A stretch of 38,627 bases of DNA, taken from assembly GCA_023423895.1 (NCBI GenBank), contig JAFAER010000105.1, positions 1 to 38,627 of the forward strand, given 5' to 3'. Source of the stretch: Pseudomonadota bacterium (GTDB lineage Bacteria > Myxococcota_A > Polyangia > Polyangiales > Polyangiaceae). The translations under genes and the position numbers were made by a program. The notes under the pieces were generated by a model that saw only the letters and a list, made by a program, of their open reading frames with translations, ran no database searches and had not been told where the DNA came from. Positions 1 to 7,617 of the stretch are shown here, piece after piece. Each line of letters starts with the position of its first letter. Position 1 is the first letter of the stretch.

Positions 1-3000
1 TGCGGCAAGTCGAACATCGTCGACGCCATCCGCTGGTGCATGGGCGAGCAGAGCGCGAAGCACCTCCGCGGCAAGAGCATGGAGGACGTGATCTTCAACG
101 GCTCCGAGTCGCGCAAGCCCGCCGACTACGCCGAGGTCACGCTCACCTTCGAGAACGACGACCCGGTAGACATCCCGCTCGAATACAAGGACTACGCCGA
201 GATCGCCGTCACCCGGCGGCTTCATCGCAGCGGCGACAGCGAGTACCTGATCAACAAGACGCCCGTTCGCCTGAAGGACATCACCGATCTGTTCCTCGGC
301 ACCGGCGTCGGTACGAAGGCGTACTCGATCGTCGAGCAGGGCAAGATCGGCCTGATCGTCAGCGCGAAGCCCGAAGACCGGCGTCTTCTCATCGAAGAAG
401 CGGCCGGCATCACGAAGTTCAAGAGCCGGAAGAAGCAGGCCGAGCGCAAGATGGAGCTGACGCAGCAGAACCTGCTCCGCGTCGGCGACATCATCGGTGA
501 GCTCGAACGGAGCCTCAGCTCGCTCAAGCGTCAAGCCGCGAAGGCGGAGCGCTTCATCTCCTACCGCAACGAGCTCGAAGACCTGCAGCTCTACGAGGCC
601 TCGCACAAGTACCTGGAGCTGCGCGGCTGGATCTATCTGGAGAAGTCCGAGGTCGAGCGGTTCACGCTCGAAGCGGACCAGGCGAGGACGAGCCTCGCAG
701 CGCGCGAGGCCGAGCTCGAGACGGCACGGCAGGAGGCTCACAGCGCCGAAGAGACGCTCGAGCAGGCAAACACCGCAGCCTTCGCCGCCGACAACGAAGC
801 GCGCGCGGAGGAAGCCGCCATCGAGCGCGCGAAGGACCGCATGGAGGCGCTCCGCCGCCGTGCGAGCCAGGCCGAGAGCGAGCTGTCGGAGATCGCGGCT
901 CAGGCTAGCGCGGTCGCCGCCGAGCGGGACGCCGTCGCGGCCGACGTGGCGATCCTCGAAGAGGGCGAGACCGGCGTTGCCACGGCCGTCGCAGCGGAGG
1001 AGAGCAAGCTCGCCGAGCTCACGGCGTCACACGAGGGCGCCGAGCGCGAGGTCGTCGAGTTCCGGAACGCGATGAGCCAGGCGCAGCAGGCCATCGCGAG
1101 CACCGAGGCGAAGCTCGAAGGCTTCGACCGGCGCAAGGAAGAGATGCGCACCCGCGAGGAGAAGCTCGAGTCCGAGCGCGAACAGCGCGAGGGCAGCCTT
1201 CTCGAGCTCCGCGCGCGTACCGAGCAGCTCGCCCTCGCGATCGAGGACCTGAAGAGCGGCAAGATCACGAGCGCCGAAGAAAAGGCGCAGATGGAAGAGC
1301 GCCTCGGCGAGCTCCGTCGCGCGATCACCGAGAGCGAGCACCTCCTCGAGGAGGCGAAGGCGGAGACGAGCAAGAAGCGCTCACGCCTCCATGCACTCTC
1401 CGAGATGCATGCGCGTCGTGAAGGCGTCGGTGCCGGCGCCAAGGCGCTCGTCGAGACGAAGGACCAGTCGCTCGCCGGCCTGCTCGCCGACCGCGTCGAA
1501 GCGCCCGCGGAGCTCACGGCGGCGCTCGCTGGATTGCTCGGGAGCCATCTCGAGGACGTCGTCGTCGAAGATCTCGATCGCGGCGTCTCCCTCCTCGCGG
1601 ACCTCGCCGCCAAGCGCAAGGGCCGCGCGACGATCATCGCGCGCCACCCGGCCTACGTCGCCGGGCGTGCCACCGCTCCCCTCCCCGCAGCGGAGGGGCT
1701 CATCGGCCGCCTCGTCGACTCGCTGCGCTTCGCGCCGGAGGACGAAGCGCTCGTCCGCGCCGTCGTGGGCGACACCATCGTCGTCGAGGACGTCGCGGCG
1801 GCGCTGAACGTCCGCTCGCTCCTGACGGGCGACGCCCCCATCGTCACGCAGGACGGAACGGTGTTCCACACGGACGGCCGCGTCTCCGGCGGGACCGGCC
1901 AGGAAGCCGGCGCGCACATGCTCGACGTGCGCCGCGAGATGCGCGAGCTCACGGACGAGGTCGCACGCCTCGAGGCCCTCCTCGCCGAGCGGCTCGCGAC
2001 ACACCAGCTGTTGCGGACACAGATCGGCGAGACGCAGGGCGCGCTCGAGCGCGCTCGGCAGCAGGCGCACCAGAGCGAGCTCGCCCTCGTCCACGCCGAG
2101 AAAGATCACAAGAACGCCGAGGCCGAAGGCGAGCAGCACAAGCTGCGCATCCAGGCGCTCGTGAACGAGCTCGATGAGCTTCGCCGCGGAATCGTCGAGG
2201 CAGACGCCGAGCGCGCCGCCGCGCAGCAGCTCCTCGAGCAAGCCCGCGAGGAGCTCGCGGGCGCGGCCGCCGAGATCGGCGAGGCCGAAGCACGCGCGAC
2301 GGAGTGGCGCGAGCAGGTGAAGGCGCAGCAAGAGCTGGTCATGGAGCGCAAGGTCGCGCTCGCCGGCGCACGCGAGAAGCTGACGGGCGCGCGGGCGACG
2401 GTCCAGCGCCTGACGAAGAGCGAAGCGGAGCTCTCCGAGCGCGCCCGCCGTCTCGACGGCGAGCTCTGCGAAGGCGCACGCGAGCTCGGTGAAACCGCCG
2501 CGACCTTCGTGAAGCACAAGGAGCGCCTCATCGAGGCTCTCGAGGCCGCCCGCATCGCGCAGGAGGGTCTCGCCGAAGCCAAGACCGTCTTCGAGGCATT
2601 CCGTACGAGCCTCCAGGAGCGCGAGGCCGGACTGAAAGACCTGCGCACGCGCGCCCAGGAGGCCCGCGATGCGCTCACGCAGCACGAGATGACGCTCCGC
2701 GAGCGCGAGATCGCGATGGAGCACTTGCTCGCGAGCGTGCGTGAGAAGTTCCGTGGTCTCGAGCTCGCTCGCGTCGTCGGCGACTACCACCTCCGGCCGC
2801 CGCCCGACGGCGAGACGCGCACGCGCATCGCCGAGCTCGCGGGCTTGATCGATCGCATGGGCTCGGTCAACCTCGACGCCACCCGCGAGTACGAGGAGGC
2901 CGAGAAGCGTTACGAGTTCTACACGACGCAGAAGGCCGACCTGGACAAGGCGCTCTCGGACCTCGAACGCGCCATCGTCCAGATGAACCGCGAGAGCAAG

Positions 3001-3516
3001 AAGCTCTTCACCGACACGTTCACCGCGGTGAACAAGCGCTTCCAGGAGCTCTTCCCCACGATGTTCCGCGGCGGGCGTGCGGAGCTCCGGCTGACGAACC
3101 CGGACGACATGCTCGAGACGGGCATCGACATCGTGGCCCAGCCGCCGGGCAAGAAGCTCTCGAGCATCGAGCTGATGAGCGGTGGCGAGAAGGCCCTTAC
3201 CGCGGTGTCGCTCATCTTCGCGATCTTCTCGATCCGTCCGTCGCCGTTCTGCATTCTCGACGAGGTCGACGCGCCGCTCGACGAGGCAAACGTCGGCCGG
3301 TACTGCGAGGCGATCCGCGGGATGACCGACCGTTCGCAGTTCATCCTCATCACGCACATCAAGAAGACGATGCAGATGGTCGACATCCTGCACGGCGTGA
3401 CGATGGGCGAGCCGGGCGTGTCGCGCCTCGTCAGCGTGAAGGTCAGCGAGGCTGCAAAGACCGGAAAGACCGCGTCCGGAAGCGGCAGCAAGGGCAACGA
3501 GGCCGCCGTCGCCTGA
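1..3516 (+). CDS. smc: Chromosome segregation protein SMC (5' end missing)
   Basis: SMC is the ATPase that, as a dimer with ScpA and ScpB, organises and compacts the chromosome. The frame is open from base 1 and lacks roughly the first 30 residues, so the window begins inside the Walker A loop (CGKSNIVDAIRWCMGEQ remains). A very long Glu/Arg/Ala-rich coiled coil follows, broken near the middle by a globular hinge (about bases 1480-1930, with DGRVSGGTG). The C-terminal head has the ABC signature MSGGEKALTAVSL and Walker B FCILDEVDAPLDEANV, both typical of SMC rather than RecN or Rad50. The visible 1171 residues fit a full length near 1200. The internal ATG at base 40 is not the true start. scpA and scpB are not in the window. 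Identification is very secure. Confidence 0.97.
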   Translation, partial: CGKSNIVDAIRWCMGEQSAKHLRGKSMEDVIFNGSESRKPADYAEVTLTFENDDPVDIPLEYKDYAEIAVTRRLHRSGDSEYLINKTPVRLKDITDLFLGTGVGTKAYSIVEQGKIGLIVSAKPEDRRLLIEEAAGITKFKSRKKQAERKMELTQQNLLRVGDIIGELERSLSSLKRQAAKAERFISYRNELEDLQLYEASHKYLELRGWIYLEKSEVERFTLEADQARTSLAAREAELETARQEAHSAEETLEQANTAAFAADNEARAEEAAIERAKDRMEALRRRASQAESELSEIAAQASAVAAERDAVAADVAILEEGETGVATAVAAEESKLAELTASHEGAEREVVEFRNAMSQAQQAIASTEAKLEGFDRRKEEMRTREEKLESEREQREGSLLELRARTEQLALAIEDLKSGKITSAEEKAQMEERLGELRRAITESEHLLEEAKAETSKKRSRLHALSEMHARREGVGAGAKALVETKDQSLAGLLADRVEAPAELTAALAGLLGSHLEDVVVEDLDRGVSLLADLAAKRKGRATIIARHPAYVAGRATAPLPAAEGLIGRLVDSLRFAPEDEALVRAVVGDTIVVEDVAAALNVRSLLTGDAPIVTQDGTVFHTDGRVSGGTGQEAGAHMLDVRREMRELTDEVARLEALLAERLATHQLLRTQIGETQGALERARQQAHQSELALVHAEKDHKNAEAEGEQHKLRIQALVNELDELRRGIVEADAERAAAQQLLEQAREELAGAAAEIGEAEARATEWREQVKAQQELVMERKVALAGAREKLTGARATVQRLTKSEAELSERARRLDGELCEGARELGETAATFVKHKERLIEALEAARIAQEGLAEAKTVFEAFRTSLQEREAGLKDLRTRAQEARDALTQHEMTLREREIAMEHLLASVREKFRGLELARVVGDYHLRPPPDGETRTRIAELAGLIDRMGSVNLDATREYEEAEKRYEFYTTQKADLDKALSDLERAIVQMNRESKKLFTDTFTAVNKRFQELFPTMFRGGRAELRLTNPDDMLETGIDIVAQPPGKKLSSIELMSGGEKALTAVSLIFAIFSIRPSPFCILDEVDAPLDEANVGRYCEAIRGMTDRSQFILITHIKKTMQMVDILHGVTMGEPGVSRLVSVKVSEAAKTGKTASGSGSKGNEAAVA

Positions 3517-3530
3517 CGGTCATCACTGGG

Positions 3531-3572
3531 CTCGCGCGCCGCTCCCGTACAAGCGTCGGGCGGCGCGCCGAG
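3531..3572 (+). terminator. GC-rich hairpin downstream of smc
   Basis: Bases 3531-3542 can pair with 3560-3572 as 4 bp plus 8 bp, with a single bulged C at 3568 and a 17-nt loop. It begins 15 bases after the smc stop codon. No T-tract follows, so it is an intrinsic-like hairpin or a 3'-end stabiliser rather than a textbook terminator. Confidence 0.5.
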
Positions 3573-3680
3573 GCCAGCGTCGTTGCGGGCGCATATCTCT
3601 ATTGGCCCTATCGGGCGCAGCCGGGGACAAGGCGAGGAAGGTTTCTCGCGGGCGTGACGTAGCCAAGCACGGAGCCACCC

Positions 3681-3732
3681 GTGCACCTCCAGCGTGCACC
3701 TCCAGAGTGCACCTCCAGCGTGCACCTTGGCT
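3681..3732. repeat. 13-bp tandem repeat, three full copies
   Basis: The unit GTGCACCTCCAGC occurs at 3681-3693, 3694-3706 (last base A) and 3707-3719, followed by a decayed fourth copy beginning GTGCACCT at 3720. Each unit contains the palindrome GTGCAC. The array ends about 25 bases before the start of the next lipoprotein gene, so it may affect that promoter. It is not part of the coding region. Confidence 0.85.
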
Positions 3733-3741
3733 CCTGCGTGC

Positions 3742-3747
3742 CATAGT
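3742..3747 (+). promoter_or_regulatory. -10-like box before the Cys-rich lipoprotein gene
   Basis: CATAGT lies 9 nt before the ATG at 3757, which would give a very short or absent 5' leader. No good -35 is seen at 17 nt. It fits a pattern seen before other plus-strand genes here, but its first base departs from TAnnnT. Confidence 0.3.
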
Positions 3748-3756
3748 CCGACCGCC

Positions 3757-4461
3757 ATGTCGCTCCGCGTCCCGCTCACGATCGCGCTTTCCGCGGCAGT
3801 TCTCGCCGTCATGGCGGCTTGCGGCGAGCTCAAGACCGCAATCCCCGCGGGTGACGGCGACGCCTCGACCAGCGGAACGGAGCCCGGTGCATCGAAGGGC
3901 TCGTCGGGAAAGGGCGGCACGTCCGGGACGAGCGGTTCTTCCGGGACGAGTGGTTCCTCCGGTCAGACGAAACAAGAACCGCCGCCCGAAGGCTTCGGGC
4001 CTGGTCCGCACGGAGCGCTCCCGAGCGGCTACTGCTGCAACGACGACAGCGACTGCCGCAACCGGCATTGCGAGGACCTCGGCGGCGGGAAGATGTGCCG
4101 CGACAGCTGCTGGAGCGACGGCATCTGTCGGCGGCCGCCGGACCTCGCGTGGAAGTGCGACAATGCCGCAACACCGAGCGAGGAAGGCCGCTGTAGACCC
4201 GAAGGGGCGTTCACCTGCATCCCCGCGGCGCAGTTCGAGCTCGGCACGAAGGTGCCCGGCGATTGCTGCAGCGCGACCGGGGACGGGTGGGCCGGACTCG
4301 AGTGCCTCGGCGGAGGCTGCATCTCGCTCGGCGACGGCCCGTACATCTGCAATCACCGCTGCGAGCAGCCGAAAGACTGCCCGAAGGGCTTCATTTGCCA
4401 GGCCGTCACCGACACGCGCAAGGACTGCGTTCCGGCGAACCGGCCGTACACGTGCAACTGA
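3757..4461 (+). CDS. Cys-rich predicted lipoprotein
   Basis: A 234-residue exported protein of unknown function. A lipoprotein signal peptide ends in the lipobox VMAAC (Cys22). A Gly/Ser/Thr linker of near-repeats (GTSGSSGTSGSSG) follows, then a domain with about 20 cysteines, many in CC or CxxxC spacing (GYCCNDDSDCRNRHCEDL, GDCCSATGDGW, CEQPKDCPKGFICQ). Such spacing suggests disulfide-stapled modules of the kind found in secreted myxobacterial proteins. I chose ATG 3757 because it begins the signal peptide directly; an in-frame start at 3694 would add residues encoded by the upstream 13-bp repeats. It is monocistronic, convergent with the next lipoprotein gene. The lipoprotein call is strong; the function is unknown. 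Confidence 0.85.
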   Translation: MSLRVPLTIALSAAVLAVMAACGELKTAIPAGDGDASTSGTEPGASKGSSGKGGTSGTSGSSGTSGSSGQTKQEPPPEGFGPGPHGALPSGYCCNDDSDCRNRHCEDLGGGKMCRDSCWSDGICRRPPDLAWKCDNAATPSEEGRCRPEGAFTCIPAAQFELGTKVPGDCCSATGDGWAGLECLGGGCISLGDGPYICNHRCEQPKDCPKGFICQAVTDTRKDCVPANRPYTCN

Positions 4462-4478
4462 CGCTGCGCGAGCGTCAG
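4458..4478. terminator. Hairpin between convergent lipoprotein genes
   Basis: A perfect 8-bp stem, CTGACGCT (4458-4465) with AGCGTCAG (4471-4478), encloses a 5-nt loop. It overlaps the stop codon of the upstream plus-strand gene and lies 14 bases beyond the stop of the converging gene. It could end transcription from both sides. There is no T-tract. Confidence 0.5.
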
Positions 4479-4491
4479 CTACCGCCTCCGC

Positions 4492-5142
4492 TCAGCTCTT
4501 CGAGAACACGACGACGCCGGCGCAGCCCTGACCGCGCATCTTCACGTCGAGCGGCGTGCCCGGCCTCATCTCGAACTCACGGCTGTCGCCCTCGAGCGGG
4601 ACGTCGCCGCCGACCTTCGGCAGCGAGATCTTCGCCGGGCCGTTGGTCACCTCGCTCTTGTAGTGCGAGCGCATCGTCGTCGTGGGCTGGTTGCCCGCGA
4701 GCACGTCGAGCGAGACCTCCTTCGGCGCGAACGCGATGACGTGCACCTCGGTTCCCTTGCCGCTCAGCGTGAGCTGGATCCCCTTCGCCGCCTCGGAGAG
4801 CGCCATCGTGCGCTTCGTGAACGACTCGATCTTCAGCGGCTTGCCGTCCTCCGTCTTCGCACGGACCGCCGCCTCGACGTCGTCGAGGAGCTTCTCGAGC
4901 GCAGCTTTGTGATCGGCGTCGCAGTTGCCCGACTTCGACTCCTCTGCGGTCAGCTTCTCGAGCGCGGCCGCGTCGAGCCCGGCCCCACCCGCGTTCGTGC
5001 CAGACGCTCCCGATTCAGAGCCATTCGAGGCCTTGCTGGGCACGGGCGTGGTCGGTGCTTCGGGGGGCGGGCTTCCTCCACCACAAGCGACGACGGACGA
5101 GACGGCGAGACCGGACGCGAGGACGAAGTCGATGCAGCGCAT
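4492..5142 (-). CDS. Predicted lipoprotein of unknown function
   Basis: A 216-residue protein with a lipoprotein signal peptide (lipobox SVVAC, Cys20), a disordered Gly/Pro/Ser linker to about residue 55, and a mixed alpha/beta domain. The N-terminal half of that domain is helical (LEKLTAEESKSGNCDADHKA, LEKLLDDVEAAVRAK). The C-terminal half is strand-rich and ends in GQGCAGVVVFSKS. I do not recognise the family. ATG 5142 begins the hydrophobic signal; a start at 5184 would add 14 residues that do not suit a signal peptide. It is last in a run of minus-strand lipoprotein genes but has its own 144-nt upstream gap, so it is probably transcribed independently. Confidence 0.82.
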   Translation of the reverse strand: MRCIDFVLASGLAVSSVVACGGGSPPPEAPTTPVPSKASNGSESGASGTNAGGAGLDAAALEKLTAEESKSGNCDADHKAALEKLLDDVEAAVRAKTEDGKPLKIESFTKRTMALSEAAKGIQLTLSGKGTEVHVIAFAPKEVSLDVLAGNQPTTTMRSHYKSEVTNGPAKISLPKVGGDVPLEGDSREFEMRPGTPLDVKMRGQGCAGVVVFSKS

Positions 5143-5286
5143 GACAGCGTTTTGATACCAGCTCGGCGCCCGTTGCAAGTCCATCGCGCAGGCGCGCCGA
5201 GGCTCTGTCTCTTCACACGGCGAACCGCCCCGACGCCGCCGATGTGGTCGACACGGTACGGCGTCGGAGCTCTGCCGGGCGGCGGC

Positions 5287-5688
5287 CTACTTGCAGTAGC
5301 CGGCGCTCTGCATCGCGGCGATCGCCTGCTTGCAGGACGACTCGTACGTCTCCGTCGACGCCCCCTTCTTCACGGCGTCGTCGACGGCCTTCCGCGTCTG
5401 ATCGCATGACCCTGCGAGCGAAGGCTGCGCCTCGGCCACCTCGTCGCAGCAATCGAAGTACGCCTCGCACTCGGGGCCGGCGCTGCTCTTCTTGTCTTCA
5501 CCCCCCTTGTCTTCACCCCCCCCTGGGTCGGTCGAGTCCGAAGACTTCGCGGGGCTCTTCGTCCCCTGCCCCTCCCCGGATGACGGCGGCGAGGTCCCTT
5601 CGTCCGAGTCGGGACCGCCGGAGCAGCCGACGACACCAACGAGACCGGACAGCGAGACGAGGACCACGCCGAAAATCGAACGGAACAT
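5287..5688 (-). CDS. Small predicted lipoprotein with homopolymer-containing linker
   Basis: A 133-residue protein. The signal peptide ends at VGVVGC (Cys22). A low-complexity Ser/Gly/Pro/Asp/Lys linker follows to about residue 68, then a compact domain with six cysteines (CEAYFDCCDEVAE, GSCDQTRKAVDD, ESSCKQAI, SAGYCK) that looks like a small disulfide-bonded helical fold. An AAGGAG ribosome-binding site lies 9 nt before ATG 5688, which supports this start. The linker is encoded by a near-duplicated stretch containing G8 and G6 runs on the coding strand (C8 at 5516-5523, C6 at 5501-5506), where slippage would shift the frame before the Cys domain. Function is unknown. Confidence 0.85.
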   Translation of the reverse strand: MFRSIFGVVLVSLSGLVGVVGCSGGPDSDEGTSPPSSGEGQGTKSPAKSSDSTDPGGGEDKGGEDKKSSAGPECEAYFDCCDEVAEAQPSLAGSCDQTRKAVDDAVKKGASTETYESSCKQAIAAMQSAGYCK

Positions 5689-5806
5689 GCTGGAAGACTC
5701 CTTGAAGTGCCAACGCTTCGTGCGTCGCCCCCCAAAGAGCCGTCCACCCGGCGCGAGTCGCAGAAAAAGATCGCGGAGCTGCCCCCCTCCCTCCTCCGGC
5801 GCGGGA

Positions 5807-7603
5807 TTACTGCACGAGCGGCGGCGGCGCGTCGTTGATCGGCCGGGCGCCCATTCCGCCCACGTAGCCGTAGCTCGCGTCTTTGCCGATGCCCCAGACC
5901 GTGACCGAGAACGGTCCTTCGCTGGTCGCCTCGTGGCGGCCGTAGCCGCAGCTGCGTTCACCGAACTTCTGCGGCGTGAACGCGGTCGTGAGCGTGACCC
6001 ACGCGTACTCGAACTCGCCGGCGGCGCCGAGCGGGGTCCAGCCCGTGACCTCTCCGGCGCACTCGAGGTGGACCGGCTTGAAGCCGTCCTGCGTCCTGCG
6101 TCGGACGAGCGTGAGCGAGGTCTCCGGGTACGTGAAGTCGGTGAAGAAGATGTACCGATCGAGGAACTGGTCCGACGGTGCGACGTTGACGAACTCGGGA
6201 TCGCCGAGCGTCCGGTTGCCGCTCGGATGCCCGCCTCCGTGGGTCGAGCCGCTCATGTGGACCGAAGCGTGGAACGGGTGCTTCGAGTCCTGGCTCTTCA
6301 CCGTGACGAGCGTGTCGGTGTGGAAAACGCTGACCTGGCCGGCACCGAGTGTCTCGGGAGCGCCCGGGGGTTTCACGGGATCGTAGGTGAGGACCGTGCC
6401 GTCGACGGCGCCGACGAGCATCCAGGGGACGGTCTCCAGCGCGGAGCCGGTGACGACCTGGAGGCGCGGCTTGAACGGGACGAGCGCGTACGAGGTGCCC
6501 CACTGCGCAAACGGCGCGATCTGCTGCTGGGTGAGGTCGCAATACGGGACCTCGGACGGGAGGAACGTGCACGGCGATCCCCCGAAGACGCCGACGGGCT
6601 TCGACGCCACGATCGGGCTCCCCGTCGTCGTGCTCATCTGCGTGATCTGGAGTACCTCACCTTTGCCGATGGTCCACTCGACGAGCTCGCCGGTCACGCC
6701 GGGCGCGACGCCTTCACCTTGGGAGATGTCGACCGTCGGCTGCATCGAGATCTTCGTGTCGTCCTCGTCGGCGATGATCTGGAGCGTACGCCGGTCCAGA
6801 CTGGAGAAGTCCGGATCGCCGAACTTGCCCGTCGAGATCGCGATGTAGCTCCTGTCCCAGGACGTTACCGGCAACAGCAGCGTCGCGGTCGGGTAGTGGC
6901 TCGCTGCGCCGCCGTACGGGAAGATCGAGTAAGCCGCGACCGGCGCATCCGCAATGAGGTGGAACGCCTTCGTCTTCGCCGTGCCATGGCGGATCGGATC
7001 CACCTTGAGCGCGGGCGTCGTGCCGACCGGACAGAAGATCGGATCCTGTCCCGTCGGCTGCTCTGCCTGGGCGAGGAAGACGACGGCGACCTGCCCCGGG
7101 AGGAGCGGGCCCGTGAGCAGGTCGTACGTCGGCTCGTCGTTCCCCGAGCGATTCACGAGGTAGACCGACTTCGAGATGTCGAGCGGATCGCCGCCGTATT
7201 CCGCGGAGAGGTTCACGGGGACGTCCCACGTGTTCGCCACCATCGACGCGTAACAGCCGCCCGCACCGTAGCTGTAGTCGTCCGGCGGCACCGTGTAGAA
7301 GGAGCATCCGACGGAGCCCTTCGAGAGCGCCGCGCTCGTGCAGGCGTCGACACACGTGTCGATGCCGCAGCCTTGACCGACGCCACACTCCGCGATGACC
7401 TCACCTTCGGTCTCGCTACAGCCCTTGAGGACCTTCTTCAGATCGCGCGAGCACCGGAAGCCACACTGCGGAGGCCCGGCGTCGCCGGCATCGCTGTCGA
7501 ACGAGGGTCCGGAGCCGAAGGAGCTGCGGTCGTCGCCGCACGCCGCGAGCGCGAAGAAGCCCGCGCCCGTGAGGGCGACGATCGAGGTGACGAGGCGTGA
7601 CAT
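5807..7603 (-). CDS. IgGFc-binding-domain lipoprotein
   Basis: A 598-residue surface lipoprotein (signal peptide with lipobox ALAAC, Cys22; Asp/Ala/Gly linker) matching the IgGFc-binding N-terminal domain family from memory of its motifs. Seen in the sequence: CYASMVANTWDVPVNLSAEY near residue 115, AYSIFPYGGAASHYPTATLL, GVFGGSPCTFLPSEVPYCD and the WGTSYALVPF strand. The family is named after a mammalian IgG-Fc-binding mucin-like protein; in bacteria it is common in myxobacterial exported proteins and its ligand is unknown. A Cys-rich segment (CGFRCSRDLKKVLKGC, CGVGQGCGIDTCVDAC) precedes the domain. The gene is last in the five-lipoprotein operon, 14 nt after the RCC1 gene, with AAAGG 9 nt before its ATG. 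Confidence 0.85.
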   Translation of the reverse strand: MSRLVTSIVALTGAGFFALAACGDDRSSFGSGPSFDSDAGDAGPPQCGFRCSRDLKKVLKGCSETEGEVIAECGVGQGCGIDTCVDACTSAALSKGSVGCSFYTVPPDDYSYGAGGCYASMVANTWDVPVNLSAEYGGDPLDISKSVYLVNRSGNDEPTYDLLTGPLLPGQVAVVFLAQAEQPTGQDPIFCPVGTTPALKVDPIRHGTAKTKAFHLIADAPVAAYSIFPYGGAASHYPTATLLLPVTSWDRSYIAISTGKFGDPDFSSLDRRTLQIIADEDDTKISMQPTVDISQGEGVAPGVTGELVEWTIGKGEVLQITQMSTTTGSPIVASKPVGVFGGSPCTFLPSEVPYCDLTQQQIAPFAQWGTSYALVPFKPRLQVVTGSALETVPWMLVGAVDGTVLTYDPVKPPGAPETLGAGQVSVFHTDTLVTVKSQDSKHPFHASVHMSGSTHGGGHPSGNRTLGDPEFVNVAPSDQFLDRYIFFTDFTYPETSLTLVRRRTQDGFKPVHLECAGEVTGWTPLGAAGEFEYAWVTLTTAFTPQKFGERSCGYGRHEATSEGPFSVTVWGIGKDASYGYVGGMGARPINDAPPPLVQ

Positions 7604-7617
7604 GATCGTTGGCCTTT

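Noticed and set aside
5689..5710. Sigma-54 promoter suggested by TTGGCAC upstream of a small lipoprotein
   Set aside because: The required GC element (TTGC) is missing at the correct spacing.
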